Assembly (NCBI RefSeq): GCF_003751605.1
Contig: NZ_RJVJ01000001.1
Coordinates: forward strand, 124,001 to 188,000
Origin: Kitasatospora cineracea
Lineage (GTDB): Bacteria; Actinomycetota; Actinomycetes; Streptomycetales; Streptomycetaceae
Length of the DNA stretch: 64,000 bases
Direction of reading: 5' to 3'
The translations under genes were made by a program, and so were the position numbers. Under the pieces are notes generated by a model. The model searched no databases, was not told where the DNA came from, and was given only the letters and a program-made list of their open reading frames with translations. Below are positions 32,293-42,063 of the stretch, piece after piece (positions within the stretch are counted from its first letter, which is position 1; every line of letters begins with the position of its first letter).

Positions 32293-32881
32293 GAGTCAGT
32301 TCGTTCCCCTCGCCGACGGTGGCCGGCCCACGGAGTCGCGTGCGGTGCGGAAGTGCAGAGCGGTTCGGTGGTGCCGGACGCCGATGCGGCGGTGCAGAAG
32401 TGCGTTGAGCAAGCAGGGCGTTGCTGGTGGTGCGGGTTCCCCCGGGTCGCCTCCCGGTCGGAGGTCGCCGAGCGGGGCCGCTCCCCGGCGGGGAGGGACT
32501 CCGAAGTGCACGGTGCTGCCGCACGGAGAAACGCGTCGTGCGGTTCATGCTCTGGCGGGGGCGCGTTCACCTTCGTGAGGTTCGGCTCGCGCCCCGCATT
32601 GCGCAGCACTCTCTGTCATGGGACGTACCCGGCGGAAGACCCCCATGCCGAAGGATGCCTAACTGTGATCTGTCCGCATGCACTTCCGTTGCGAGCGCAT
32701 ATCGCTCTTCACACAGCTGTTACGCGTCCGTCAAGGGGCGCACTGACGACACCCCGCCACTGGCGGGAAAACGCCAGGTGGCACAAGGGATGGCGCGCGT
32801 AGATCATGAGGTGGCAAAAAACCCCCGCCGACCGGGGAAAAGGTCGGGGCGGGGGTTTTTCGACGGAGCGTCAGGGTAGGT
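32293..32881. other. Long non-coding region upstream of the oligopeptide operon
   Basis: About 590 bases. Several short overlapping frames exist on both strands, but none has a convincing ribosome binding site or family character. The part from about 32580 to 32760 is less GC-rich and probably contains the operon promoter; TTGACG at 32734-32729 (minus strand) is a -35 candidate without a good -10. The right end holds the terminator of the SseB-like genes. Confidence 0.5.
32815..32861. terminator. Strong rho-independent terminator
   Basis: A-run plus CCCCCGCC...GACC pairs with GGTC...GGCGGGGG plus a T-run, around an internal GGGGAAAA segment. The stem has a two-base bulge and is flanked by A and T tracts on both sides, so it can work in both directions. 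It ends the SseB-like transcript and insulates the oligopeptide operon. Confidence 0.9.
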
Positions 32882-33706
32882 TCAACGGCCCGGATAACCC
32901 GGCCAGGGCGCCTGCGGCCACCCCTGGGCGGGCCCGGCCGGCGGTTGCGCTGCGTAACCGAAGCCGGTGGGCTGGGCCTGCGGGGCGCCCTGCCGGTCGA
33001 AGAACGGCCGGGCGTTGGCCCACATCCACATCGCCACCGGGTCGTACTCGTCCGCCATCATCACGGTGGACACGCCGGGCCCGTCGGGCGCCTGCGCGGC
33101 GGCCCGCTGCACCAGCGCCCGGGCCGCCTCCACGGACGGCGGCGAGGCGTCGTACAGGTCCAGCCCGATCGCCAGGTAGCCCTCGCCCAGCACCGGCTGC
33201 ACCCAGGCCCGGCGCAGCGAGCGCAGCGGCCGCACCTCGCCCGCCTGCTGCTCCAGCACGGAGAAGAACGGCGAGCCCTGCACCGGGGGTTCGGAGATCC
33301 GCAGCGGGCCGGCCGGCAGCCGGTCCAGGCCGAGCGCGATCCGCCGCAGGTCGGCCCAGGGCACGCCGACGCCGCCGCCGGGGCGGTGCGGGTCGAGCCA
33401 CAGGCCCCAGCGCGAGCGGTACAGCGAGGCGGCGATCTCCGGCCCGGAGACCACCTCGTGGGCGCGCGTCCAGCCGCTGGCGGCGAGCTGCCCGGGGGAG
33501 GTCGCGCAGGGCGCGTAGCCGTGCCCGCCGACGTCCATGTTCCCGTACTGGGCGTCCGGGCTGCCGGGGCTGCCGTGCCACAGCAGCATCCAGACCTGTC
33601 CGCCGGCCAGGGCGCGCAGCAGCCCCTCGTACGCCTCCCAGCGTTCCGGCGCGACTGCTGCGAGGGCGCGCTCGACCGCCCCCGGGTCGCCGACCGCTCC
33701 CGTCAC
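32882..33706 (-). CDS. SseB-like protein (enhanced serine sensitivity family)
   Basis: A 274-residue protein. The C-terminal half carries the SseB C-terminal domain pattern (RAWVQPVLGEGYLAIGLDLYD, then MMADEYDPVAMWMWANARPFF), and a flexible Pro/Gln/Gly-rich tail follows. The E. coli family member was named because overexpression gives serine sensitivity; the biochemical role is unknown. The start is GTG at 33706. It is the downstream member of a same-strand pair of SseB-like genes beside the serine/glycine block, and it ends in a strong terminator. Confidence 0.8.
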   Translation of the reverse strand: MTGAVGDPGAVERALAAVAPERWEAYEGLLRALAGGQVWMLLWHGSPGSPDAQYGNMDVGGHGYAPCATSPGQLAASGWTRAHEVVSGPEIAASLYRSRWGLWLDPHRPGGGVGVPWADLRRIALGLDRLPAGPLRISEPPVQGSPFFSVLEQQAGEVRPLRSLRRAWVQPVLGEGYLAIGLDLYDASPPSVEAARALVQRAAAQAPDGPGVSTVMMADEYDPVAMWMWANARPFFDRQGAPQAQPTGFGYAAQPPAGPAQGWPQAPWPGYPGR

Positions 33707-33823
33707 GTCGCCGCCCTACTCTCTGTCGTCCGTTCCGCCGTGCTCCGGTGTACCGGGCAACCCTATGGGGCGGACCCGGCGGCCGTCATGCCGCCGGCCC
33801 CGCGCGCCGGGCCGGATCCGCCG

Positions 33824-34591
33824 TCACGGCCGCACGTAGAAGGGCTGCACCCGCCCCAGCATCCACTCCACCACCGGGTCGGCCACCAGGTCGAGCAGCA
33901 CCAGGTGGACGCCCCAGCTGGGCGGCGCGGTTCCGAGCGCCCGGCCCAGCGCGGTGTTCACCTCGGCCGGGTCGGCGGGGGCCGCCGGGTCCAGCTGCAC
34001 GCCGACGTACAGCAGGGTCGGCTCGCCCTCCACCCGGGCCAGTGCCCGACGGGCCGTCAGGACGCCCGGCAGCGCGACGAGTTCGCCGGTCGCGGCGGCC
34101 AGGAAGGCGTACGGCTCCTGGTGCGGCTCGGGCTCCTTGAGCGCGACCCGGGCGCCCTCGGCCACCCCCTGCGCCTCCCACTGCTCGCCGCGCGGCCCGC
34201 GCCGCAGCTCGCCGACGCCCTCCGGCGGCACCGGGATGCCCACCGGCGCCTCCGGGTTGACCGCGATGCCGATGCCCAGCGGCAGCCCGCGGGCGAACTC
34301 CCACATCGGGGCGATCGCGAACGGGATGCCCGGGCAGTGCTGCAGGTACTGCTCCTGCGAGGAGTACACCGGGACGTACGGCGCACCGGCCAGCTCCAGC
34401 GTCGGCAGGTCCAGCGAGTCGGCGTCCGGCGCGGTGCCGGACGGCAGCGGGATCCACACCTGGCTGCGGGCCAGCACCTCGATCACCCGGGGCGTCGCCC
34501 CGGGGTCGCCGAGCGCGGCCGTCAGCACCTGCTCCAGCTCGTTGGCCGGCCAGGCCCCGCCCTCCAGCACCCCGTCCAGCGGGAACCCCAT
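33824..34591 (-). CDS. SseB-like protein (second copy)
   Basis: A 255-residue protein with an SseB N-terminal domain (QVWIPLPSG, then PYVPVYSSQEQYLQHCPGIPF) and a C-terminal domain (ALARVEGEPTLLYVGVQLDP, LDLVADPVVEWMLGRVQPFYVRP) parallel to its neighbour. I prefer ATG at 34591 because GGAGGGGCGAG sits directly upstream; ATG at 34606 would place that sequence inside the gene. TAACCT lies 14 bases before 34606, a possible -10. It is divergent from the glycine riboswitch and gcvT. Confidence 0.8.
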   Translation of the reverse strand: MGFPLDGVLEGGAWPANELEQVLTAALGDPGATPRVIEVLARSQVWIPLPSGTAPDADSLDLPTLELAGAPYVPVYSSQEQYLQHCPGIPFAIAPMWEFARGLPLGIGIAVNPEAPVGIPVPPEGVGELRRGPRGEQWEAQGVAEGARVALKEPEPHQEPYAFLAAATGELVALPGVLTARRALARVEGEPTLLYVGVQLDPAAPADPAEVNTALGRALGTAPPSWGVHLVLLDLVADPVVEWMLGRVQPFYVRP

Positions 34592-34735
34592 CTCGCCCCT
34601 CCACATCCGCGGTTGCGATCAGGTTAGCGGCGCGCGGGCGCCCCCCGTGCGGAGGTGTGACCGGGCCCCTCTCCCACCGGGTGCCCCCGGCATGCCATGA
34701 TGGGCCCGCCCAAACTTCATACCGGCCGCTCGAAC

Positions 34736-34945
34736 CCGCGCGGGAGAGCCGGAACGGCCTGCTCAGGCCGCGACCGGCGCCGAAGGAGCAAGTCCTCCCC
34801 GGAATCTCTCAGGCACCCCTACCGCCCGGGCTAGGCAGATCTGGAAAGTGGACACGGCCGCGCCGTGCGCCCACCCACGGTGCAAGCCGCCATCCTTGTC
34901 AGGAGGCGGCGAAGCTCTCAGGTTCGACGACAGATGGGGGAGATT
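34736..34945 (+). ncRNA. Tandem glycine riboswitch (gcvT leader)
   Basis: Two aptamers are visible. Aptamer I has CGGGAGAGCC, GGCGCCGAAGGAGCAA, AATCTCTCAGGCA and ends in ATCTGGAAAG (34842-34851). Aptamer II has CCACGGTGCAAGCCG, GGCGGCGAAGCTCTCAGG (34906-34922) and GACAGATGGGGGAG. This is the known gcvT-class glycine-binding RNA, and glycine riboswitches are reported to turn on glycine cleavage genes in Streptomyces. It ends about 40 bases before the gcvT start. I see no classic terminator between it and gcvT, so the switching mechanism is open. The adjoining 34592-34735 stretch holds the promoters. Confidence 0.95.
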
Positions 34946-34985
34946 CGCCCCAGCCTGCCCGTTTCCAGATCCCGGGAGTCCCGCC

Positions 34986-36104
34986 GTGTCCCTCCGCCTG
35001 ACCGCGCTCGACGCGCTGCACCGCTCGCTCGGCGCCACCATGACCGACTTCGCGGGCTGGGACATGCCGCTGCGCTACGGCAGCGAGCGCGAGGAGCACC
35101 TCGCGGTCCGCACCCGGGCCGGCCTGTTCGACCTCTCGCACATGGGCGAGATCACCGTCTCCGGCCCGCAGGCCGGCGAGCTGCTCGACCACGCGCTGGT
35201 CGGCTTCATCTCGGCGCTCGGCGTGCTGCGCGCCCGCTACACCATGATCTGCCGCGAGGACGGCGGCATCCTGGACGACCTGATCGTCTACCGCACCGCC
35301 GAGGACGAGTACCTGGTGGTCGCCAACGCCTCCAACGCCCAGGTGGTGCTGGACGCGCTGACCGAGCGCGCGGCCGGCTTCGACGCCGCCGTCCGCGACG
35401 ACCGGGACGCCTACGCGCTGCTCGCCGTCCAGGGCCCGGAGGCGAACGGCATCCTGGCCAAGCTGACCGACGCCGACCTGCCCGGCCTCAAGTACTACGC
35501 CCTGCTGCCCGCCACCGTGGCCGGCCGCCAGGTCTGGCTGGCCCGCACCGGCTACACCGGCGAGGACGGCTTCGAGGTGTTCTGCGCCCCCGCCGACGCC
35601 GAGCACCTGTGGACCGCGCTGACCGAGGCCGGCACCGCCGAGGGCCTGGTCCCGTGCGGCCTGTCCTGCCGCGACACGCTGCGCCTGGAGGCGGGCATGC
35701 CGCTGTACGGGCACGAGCTGTCCACCGGGCTGACCCCGTTCGACGCGGGCCTCGGCCGGGTGGTGCGCTTCGACAAGACCACCAACGGCGGCGCCTTCGT
35801 CGGCCGCAAGGCCCTGGAGGAGGCCGCCGCCGCGGCCGAGGCCAAGGCGCCGCGCAAGCTGGTCGGCTTGGTCTCCGAGGGCAAGCGCGTCCCGCGCGCC
35901 GAGTACTCCGTGGTGGACGCCGAGGGCGCCGTGATCGGCCGGATCACCTCCGGCTCGCCGTCCCCGACCCTGGGCAAGCCGATCGCCATCGCGTACGTGG
36001 ACGCCGCGCACGCCGAGCCGGGCACCGCCGTCGCGGTGGACGTGCGCGGCAAGGCCGAGCCGGTCGAGGTCGTCGCGCTGCCGTTCTACAAGCGCGCCCG
36101 CTGA
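34986..36104 (+). CDS. gcvT: Glycine cleavage system T protein (aminomethyltransferase)
   Basis: A 372-residue T protein that transfers the methylene group from the H-protein-bound intermediate to tetrahydrofolate and releases ammonia. Family features are TDFAGWDMPLRYG, FDLSHMGEITVSG, the acid residue region ARTGYTGEDGFEVF and GMPLYGHEL. The start is GTG at 34986 with GGGAG 8 bases upstream. Upstream in-frame codons cover the riboswitch and are not coding. gcvP is not in the window; in Streptomyces it is usually elsewhere. Confidence 0.97.
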   Translation: MSLRLTALDALHRSLGATMTDFAGWDMPLRYGSEREEHLAVRTRAGLFDLSHMGEITVSGPQAGELLDHALVGFISALGVLRARYTMICREDGGILDDLIVYRTAEDEYLVVANASNAQVVLDALTERAAGFDAAVRDDRDAYALLAVQGPEANGILAKLTDADLPGLKYYALLPATVAGRQVWLARTGYTGEDGFEVFCAPADAEHLWTALTEAGTAEGLVPCGLSCRDTLRLEAGMPLYGHELSTGLTPFDAGLGRVVRFDKTTNGGAFVGRKALEEAAAAAEAKAPRKLVGLVSEGKRVPRAEYSVVDAEGAVIGRITSGSPSPTLGKPIAIAYVDAAHAEPGTAVAVDVRGKAEPVEVVALPFYKRAR

Positions 36105-36185
36105 CCCTCCCCGCAGTCCTTTTCCGGTTCGTCCGCCCAGCGGACGGCCGCGCCCTCCCCTCCCGCGATCCTGGAGAATGACGTC

Positions 36186-36560
36186 ATGAGCAACCCCACG
36201 CACCTGCAGTACACCAAGGAGCACGAGTGGCTGACCGCCGCCGTGGACGGGGTGTCGACGGTCGGCATCACCGCGCACGCGGCCGACGCCCTCGGCGACA
36301 TCGTCTACGTCCAGCTCCCTGCGGTGGGTGACACCGTCACCGCGGGTGAGACCTGTGGCGAGCTTGAGTCCACCAAGTCGGTCAGCGACCTCTTCTCCCC
36401 CGCCACCGGCGAGGTCACCGAGGTCAACCAGGCCGTCATCGACGAGCCGGCCCTGGTCAACTCGGAGCCCTTCGAGGGCGGTTGGCTGTTCAAGGTCCGG
36501 GTCGAGGCGACCGACGAGCTGCTCGACGCCGACGGCTACACCGCCTTCACCGGCGCCTGA
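36186..36560 (+). CDS. gcvH: Glycine cleavage system H protein
   Basis: A 124-residue lipoyl carrier that shuttles the aminomethyl group between P, T and L proteins. The lipoylated Lys is in [15 protein letters not shown] (around residue 62). The start is ATG at 36186 with GGAGAATG upstream. It is 81 bases after gcvT and probably in the same riboswitch-controlled transcript. Confidence 0.97.
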   Translation: MSNPTHLQYTKEHEWLTAAVDGVSTVGITAHAADALGDIVYVQLPAVGDTVTAGETCGELESTKSVSDLFSPATGEVTEVNQAVIDEPALVNSEPFEGGWLFKVRVEATDELLDADGYTAFTGA

Positions 36561-36575
36561 CCGGGAGACCCCCTC

Positions 36576-37844
<1,269 letters not shown>

Positions 37845-38003
37845 GACCCCGCTCGTCCGGCCGCCGACCGGCGGTCCACCGAGCAACCCCGGGGCACCGC
37901 GCACACTGGAAGACGTGCGCGCGGTGCCCCGTTCCATGCGCGCCCCGCCCCGACCGGGCGGGCACCCGCACCCCACCACGAGACCGGACAAGGACGTCAC
38001 CCC

Positions 38004-39371
38004 GTGGCCATCAGCGTCTTCGACCTCTTCTCCATCGGCATCGGCCCCTCCTCCTCGCACACCGTGGGCCCGATGCGCGCGGCCCGGATGTTCGCCCGCC
38101 GCCTCAACTCCGAGGGCCTGCTGGAGCGGGTCGCCACCGTCCGCGCCGAGCTGTACGGCTCGCTCGGCGCCACCGGGCACGGCCACGGCACCCCCAAGGC
38201 CGTCCTGCTCGGCCTGGAGAACCACTCCCCCCGCACGGTCGACGTCGACCGCGCCGACCTCGACGTCGAACGGATCCGCGCCGAGAAGCGGCTCAGCCTG
38301 CTCGGCCGCCACGAGATCCCGTTCGACCCGGACCACGACCTGGTCCTGCACCGCCGCAAGGCCCTCCCCTACCACGCCAACGGCATGGCCCTGTGGGCCT
38401 ACGACGCCTCCGGCGAGACGCTGCTGGAGAAGACCTACTACTCGGTCGGCGGCGGCTTCGTGGTGGACGAGGACGCCATCGGCGAGGCCCGGGTCAAGCC
38501 CGACGACACCGCCCTGCGCCACCCCTTCCGCACCGGCGAGGAACTGCTGCGCCTGACCCGGGAGACCGGGCTGTCCATCTCCGGCCTGATGCTGGAGAAC
38601 GAGAAGGCCTGGCGCACCGAGGCCGAGATCCGGGCCGGGCTGCTGGAGATCTGGGCCGTCATGAAGGAGTGCGTCGCGGCCGGCATGTCCCGCGAGGGCA
38701 TCCTCCCCGGCGGGCTCAAGGTCCGCCGCCGGGCCGCGAGCGCGGCCCGCGCGCTGCGCGCCGAGGGCATCGGGCCGGGCAACGCGATGGAGTGGGTCAC
38801 CCTCTACGCGATGGCCGTCAACGAGGAGAACGCCTCCGGCCGCCGCGTCGTCACCGCCCCCACCAACGGCGCCGCCGGCATCATCCCGGCCGTCCTGCAC
38901 TACTACCTGAACTTCATCCCGGGCGCCGACGAGGACGGCATCGTCCGCTTCCTGCTCGCCGCGGGCGCGATCGGCATGCTCTTCAAGGAGAACGCCTCCA
39001 TCTCCGGTGCCGAGGTCGGCTGCCAGGGCGAGGTCGGCTCCGCCTGCTCGATGGCCGCCGGCGGCCTCGCCGAGGTCCTCGGCGGGAGCCCCGAACAGGT
39101 CGAGAACGCCGCCGAGATCGGCATCGAGCACAACCTCGGCCTCACCTGCGACCCGGTCGGCGGCCTGGTCCAGATCCCCTGCATCGAGCGCAACGGCATG
39201 GCCTCCGTGAAGGCCGTCACCGCCGCCCGGATGGCCCTGCGCGGCGACGGCCGGCACCACGTCTCGCTCGACAAGGCGATCAAGACCATGAAGGAGACCG
39301 GCGCCGACATGAAGGTCAAGTACAAGGAGACCTCGCGCGGAGGCCTCGCCGTGAACGTCATCGAGTGCTAG
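38004..39371 (+). CDS. sdaA: L-serine ammonia-lyase, Fe-S dependent, single chain
   Basis: A 455-residue serine deaminase (serine to pyruvate and ammonia). The N-terminal beta domain begins with [18 protein letters not shown]; the alpha domain has [15 protein letters not shown] and the Fe-S cluster cysteines in [16 protein letters not shown] and [14 protein letters not shown]. The start is GTG at 38004 with AAGGA upstream. The last ~32 bases are repeated at 42175-42206, so this 3' end seems to be an integration site. It is 159 bases after glyA and may be separately promoted. Confidence 0.97.
   Translation: MAISVFDLFSIGIGPSSSHTVGPMRAARMFARRLNSEGLLERVATVRAELYGSLGATGHGHGTPKAVLLGLENHSPRTVDVDRADLDVERIRAEKRLSLLGRHEIPFDPDHDLVLHRRKALPYHANGMALWAYDASGETLLEKTYYSVGGGFVVDEDAIGEARVKPDDTALRHPFRTGEELLRLTRETGLSISGLMLENEKAWRTEAEIRAGLLEIWAVMKECVAAGMSREGILPGGLKVRRRAASAARALRAEGIGPGNAMEWVTLYAMAVNEENASGRRVVTAPTNGAAGIIPAVLHYYLNFIPGADEDGIVRFLLAAGAIGMLFKENASISGAEVGCQGEVGSACSMAAGGLAEVLGGSPEQVENAAEIGIEHNLGLTCDPVGGLVQIPCIERNGMASVKAVTAARMALRGDGRHHVSLDKAIKTMKETGADMKVKYKETSRGGLAVNVIEC
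39337..39368 (+). repeat. att-like direct repeat, left copy (3' end of sdaA)
   Basis: The last 32 bases before the sdaA stop match 42175-42206 at 28 of 32 positions by eye, including an exact 15-base core CCGTGAACGTCATCG. It is the left boundary of the candidate insertion. Confidence 0.65.
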
Positions 39372-39464
39372 GAAAATAAGCCCTGACCTGCGGCATTCTC
39401 CCTTTTGGGGCTGCCGGATTCTTTCCTGCTTACGCAACGGAAAGTTCCTGAAAAGCCCCTGGCG

Positions 39465-39498
39465 AACCCCTGGTCGGCAGAACACCGACCAGGGGTTT
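39465..39498 (+). terminator. Terminator after sdaA
   Basis: AACCCCTGGTCGG (39465-39477) and CCGACCAGGGGTT (39485-39497) form a perfect 13-bp stem with a 7-base loop, followed by a short T-run. Confidence 0.9.
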
Positions 39499-39756
39499 CC
39501 GGTCTCGCGGCGAAGCCCTGGAGCAGCCCGACAGACACGGCTACGCCTGGTCTTCCTGTACCTGTGTCAGACAGCGGCCGAGTCAGCGTCTGCCGTGTCG
39601 GGTCCTCCCATTGCTCGGCCGGTAGGTGTCCTTCACGATCTGCTCAAGATCCTCCTCGGTAAGCGAGACGCCAGCCTCAAGTTCACGGGGCAGTCGAAGC
39701 CGCTCACGCCGCAACGCTCGCTTGTCCAAGTTCCAGAAGCGCTCGCGAACTTGCTC

Positions 39757-40026
39757 CTAACTCTTATGGTTCTGAAAGGCAGCAAGCACGTAGGTCACAA
39801 CATCCGCCGCAGGCTTCACCTTGACTCGCCGGTGCTGGTAGCAGACCTCCATGTCCGCCTCGACCGGAACCTTGCAAAGGAAACCGTAGAACGAGGTAAA
39901 CGGCTCCGGACCGCGCGGCCGGTCTTGGGCAGGCGACCGGTCGGTGCCGGCGCGGATCTGCTTGATCTGCTCAGCGGCGTTGGTCAGCCCCGCCTTGGGG
40001 ACTTCCCCGCGCCTTGGCCGCTTCAC
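39757..40026 (-). CDS. Hypothetical protein, possibly interrupted by an in-frame TAG
   Basis: An 89-residue frame beginning VKRPRRGEVPKAGLTNAAEQ with third-position G/C bias like a real gene. It starts at GTG without a clear ribosome binding site and ends at TAG (39759-39757). After that TAG the same frame stays open to a TGA at 39583-39585, encoding a coherent 57-residue, charged segment (ERFWNLDKRALRRERLRLP, LTEEDLEQIVKDTY). So it may be one 147-codon gene broken by a nonsense mutation, or two adjoining small ORFs. I recognise no family. Confidence 0.4.
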   Translation of the reverse strand: MKRPRRGEVPKAGLTNAAEQIKQIRAGTDRSPAQDRPRGPEPFTSFYGFLCKVPVEADMEVCYQHRRVKVKPAADVVTYVLAAFQNHKS

Positions 40027-40255
40027 GTGGGCTGAGATGATCCAGCGCCCGCATGCGCTCGACAGGTGTACCTGTGCCCTTCGCAGGGCGCTCCCCCTTC
40101 GGTCTCCTGCGAGTATCCTGACCGAACCGCGGGGGCAGGCGAGTCATCCGGCCGATCTGGGCCGACAGTTTCCCGAAGCGGTTGCGATCAGTCCGCAAGG
40201 CGAGCAAGCAACGGCAAGTACTGCGCCTCCGTTCTCACCCAGGACACAGCCGGCT

Positions 40256-40585
40256 TCAGAAGCCCTCAGGGTAGTCGTCCGTGCGCACAACCCTGGCGAC
40301 GTAGAACCCCGGTCCGTACGGGGTCTCGGTCGCGTGGTACTGAACCAGCCCGAGATCGCGCACCAGCGGAGCCAGGAAAGCGCCTGGCAAACCTGGGATC
40401 TCCTCGGCGTGCTCCGGGTGCCCTCCGCTGTCCAACGTCTCACGCAGACCGACCAGGAACGCGGCAATCGCCGAGACTACGTCCGGCGGTGTCACCCCGT
40501 AGTCGAACACTTCCTGAACCTGCGGCGACAAGGTGACCGGGTCGTGCTCTTCGTCGCCGTCGTACGGGTCGTCCCAGTCGCTCAC
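40256..40585 (-). CDS. Small acidic hypothetical protein, second gene of a coupled pair
   Basis: A 109-residue acidic protein. The N-terminus is Asp/Glu-rich (SDWDDPYDGDEEHDP); the rest looks folded (VFDYGVTPPDVVSAIAAFLVGL, FLAPLVRDLGLVQYHATETP, GFYVARVVRTDDYPEGF). The GTG start overlaps the stop of the upstream gene as GTGA, so translation is coupled. I do not recognise the family. Pair size and coupling are reminiscent of toxin-antitoxin operons, but no known toxin signature is visible. Confidence 0.6.
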   Translation of the reverse strand: MSDWDDPYDGDEEHDPVTLSPQVQEVFDYGVTPPDVVSAIAAFLVGLRETLDSGGHPEHAEEIPGLPGAFLAPLVRDLGLVQYHATETPYGPGFYVARVVRTDDYPEGF

Positions 40586-40851
40586 CGCGACCCGCTCTCC
40601 CTCAGGACTGCCGACAGGGCCCGCCCAGGGGCCGTCCCCTGCTGGACAGCGGCGTGCACGCGGGGCGTGGCAGGGTCGTTGTAGATCTCCAGCCGTAGCC
40701 GCCAACGACGTAGCACGCCGGCGATCTCGTCCTCGCCCGCAGTTCCCATTTCGCGATAGAACGCCATCCGCTGGGAAGGTGGCAGCGCAGCACCGACCTC
40801 GTCCTGCGTTCGAGGGTGCGCGCGGTAGGGCTCATCAGGCTGCGCGGTCAT
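40582..40851 (-). CDS. Small protein resembling DUF6247, first gene of a coupled pair
   Basis: An 89-residue protein with the segment VGAALPPSQRMAFYREMGTA followed by a helical stretch with Trp and many Arg (VLRRWRLRLEIYNDP). That is similar in layout to DUF6247 proteins (LPPxxRxxFxxEY..., then a W-rich helix), which in actinomycetes often sit beside small partner genes. ATG at 40851 has a strong GGAGGAG 4 bases upstream. The family call is tentative and the function unknown. Confidence 0.6.
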   Translation of the reverse strand: MTAQPDEPYRAHPRTQDEVGAALPPSQRMAFYREMGTAGEDEIAGVLRRWRLRLEIYNDPATPRVHAAVQQGTAPGRALSAVLRESGSR

Positions 40852-41001
40852 CGACTCCTCCTACTGCGCTGTGGCCAACAGTTTCGCCGGGTGCACATGC
40901 CGACCAGCTCCACTCTAGCGAGAAGCACTCACGGCCGAGGTGTCTCCCGGACACCTGCAGGACCTGGCCACTGAAGGCGAACTGACCTCTCTGGTCGTCG
41001 G

Positions 41002-42063
41002 CTACTCAGGTCCAGCCGGATCAGCCCTCGGCCGGAAGTCCGGTAGTCGACGCAAGCCCGCCACCTGGTGGTGAATCAGCACGTACGGAATCCGCATCAC
41101 CAGCACCACCACCGGAAGCACCACAACGGTCACCAACTCGGTGCTGAGATCGAGCGATCTCACGACGACCAGCAGCCCACAGCCGATCACAAATGACATG
41201 ACGTGCGCCGCGATATATCCCCAGGGAATCCTCCGCCCTGCCTCCTCGTGCTCATGCCGCCGTCCGGCTTCCTCACCCACCATGGCGAAGATGCTCTGGT
41301 CCTTCATCGACGAGAGAAGGTGGACGACCTTTTCCACAAGCGCCGCCAGTTGCAAGCGGTCACGGTACACCGCCTCCAGAGCCTCATCCAGCTCCATTCC
41401 CATTGCGGCTGCTTGCCCAATCAATCGACGCCTCCGCGAACTCGAACGCGTCACACCGAACCGCGCGAACAATCCCAGAGCACTGTTCAATCGGACCACA
41501 CTGTCGTCCAGCCTCACGGTCGTTTCCGAACTGGGGTGGTCACGATGCCGATCACAGGCTGCCAAGAGTTGCACTGCCGCCAAGGCCACGAGGTCCGAAC
41601 TATGGCCGCGGCGCAGCGCGATGTCGTCCAGCCGCAGCGGCAGGGTGGACAACACGGCCAGCGCAACTGCCGGCATTACTCCCCAGAGAAATGCCGCCCT
41701 GGACACACCGACAGCCAACGCCTCAGCGACGCCCATACCCAGTGCCGCGAACGCCAGTAGTGCTACCGGCACGCCAAGCAGCACCTGCTCCTTTGCGGCG
41801 ATGGCCCATGCGTCCAATTGGTCCATCACTGAGCAATCAGGGGCTTCTACTCCAGCCTCCTCGGCAGCTCGCTTGGCTCGCTCATACAACTCCTCCGAGC
41901 GGCGACGAGCCCGTTGCTGGAAAACATTTCGGCGAACGAGAAAAAATCCTCTACGCCGTATTCCACCCGCCAACACTCCTGAGCCGGCCCCGGCCAAAAC
42001 GAGGACAGTTGTGAATCCAGCACCGATGACTCCTGGGTACGTCTCGAACAGCAACGAAGCCAT
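41002..42063 (-). CDS. Membrane protein of unknown function
   Basis: A 353-residue protein. One N-terminal membrane segment (residues ~10-30) is followed by a basic helical region (RRNVFQQRARRRSEELYERAKRAAEEAG), two central segments (~90-140), a soluble domain with basic SRRRRLIGQ and an acidic helix, and two C-terminal segments (~285-335). ATG at 42063 is preferred over TTG at 42078. Codon use is less GC-biased than in flanking core genes. It could be an effector or accessory gene of the inserted element; I see no family match. Confidence 0.7.
   Translation of the reverse strand: MASLLFETYPGVIGAGFTTVLVLAGAGSGVLAGGIRRRGFFLVRRNVFQQRARRRSEELYERAKRAAEEAGVEAPDCSVMDQLDAWAIAAKEQVLLGVPVALLAFAALGMGVAEALAVGVSRAAFLWGVMPAVALAVLSTLPLRLDDIALRRGHSSDLVALAAVQLLAACDRHRDHPSSETTVRLDDSVVRLNSALGLFARFGVTRSSSRRRRLIGQAAAMGMELDEALEAVYRDRLQLAALVEKVVHLLSSMKDQSIFAMVGEEAGRRHEHEEAGRRIPWGYIAAHVMSFVIGCGLLVVVRSLDLSTELVTVVVLPVVVLVMRIPYVLIHHQVAGLRRLPDFRPRADPAGPE

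Noticed and set aside
32293..32880. Short frames on both strands upstream of the oligopeptide operon
   Set aside because: They overlap each other, lack ribosome binding sites and run through a strong terminator or promoter region.
40256..40585. RelE/ParE-type toxin for the second gene of the coupled pair
   Set aside because: The basic residues and the typical RelE core pattern are absent and the protein is acidic; I left the function open.
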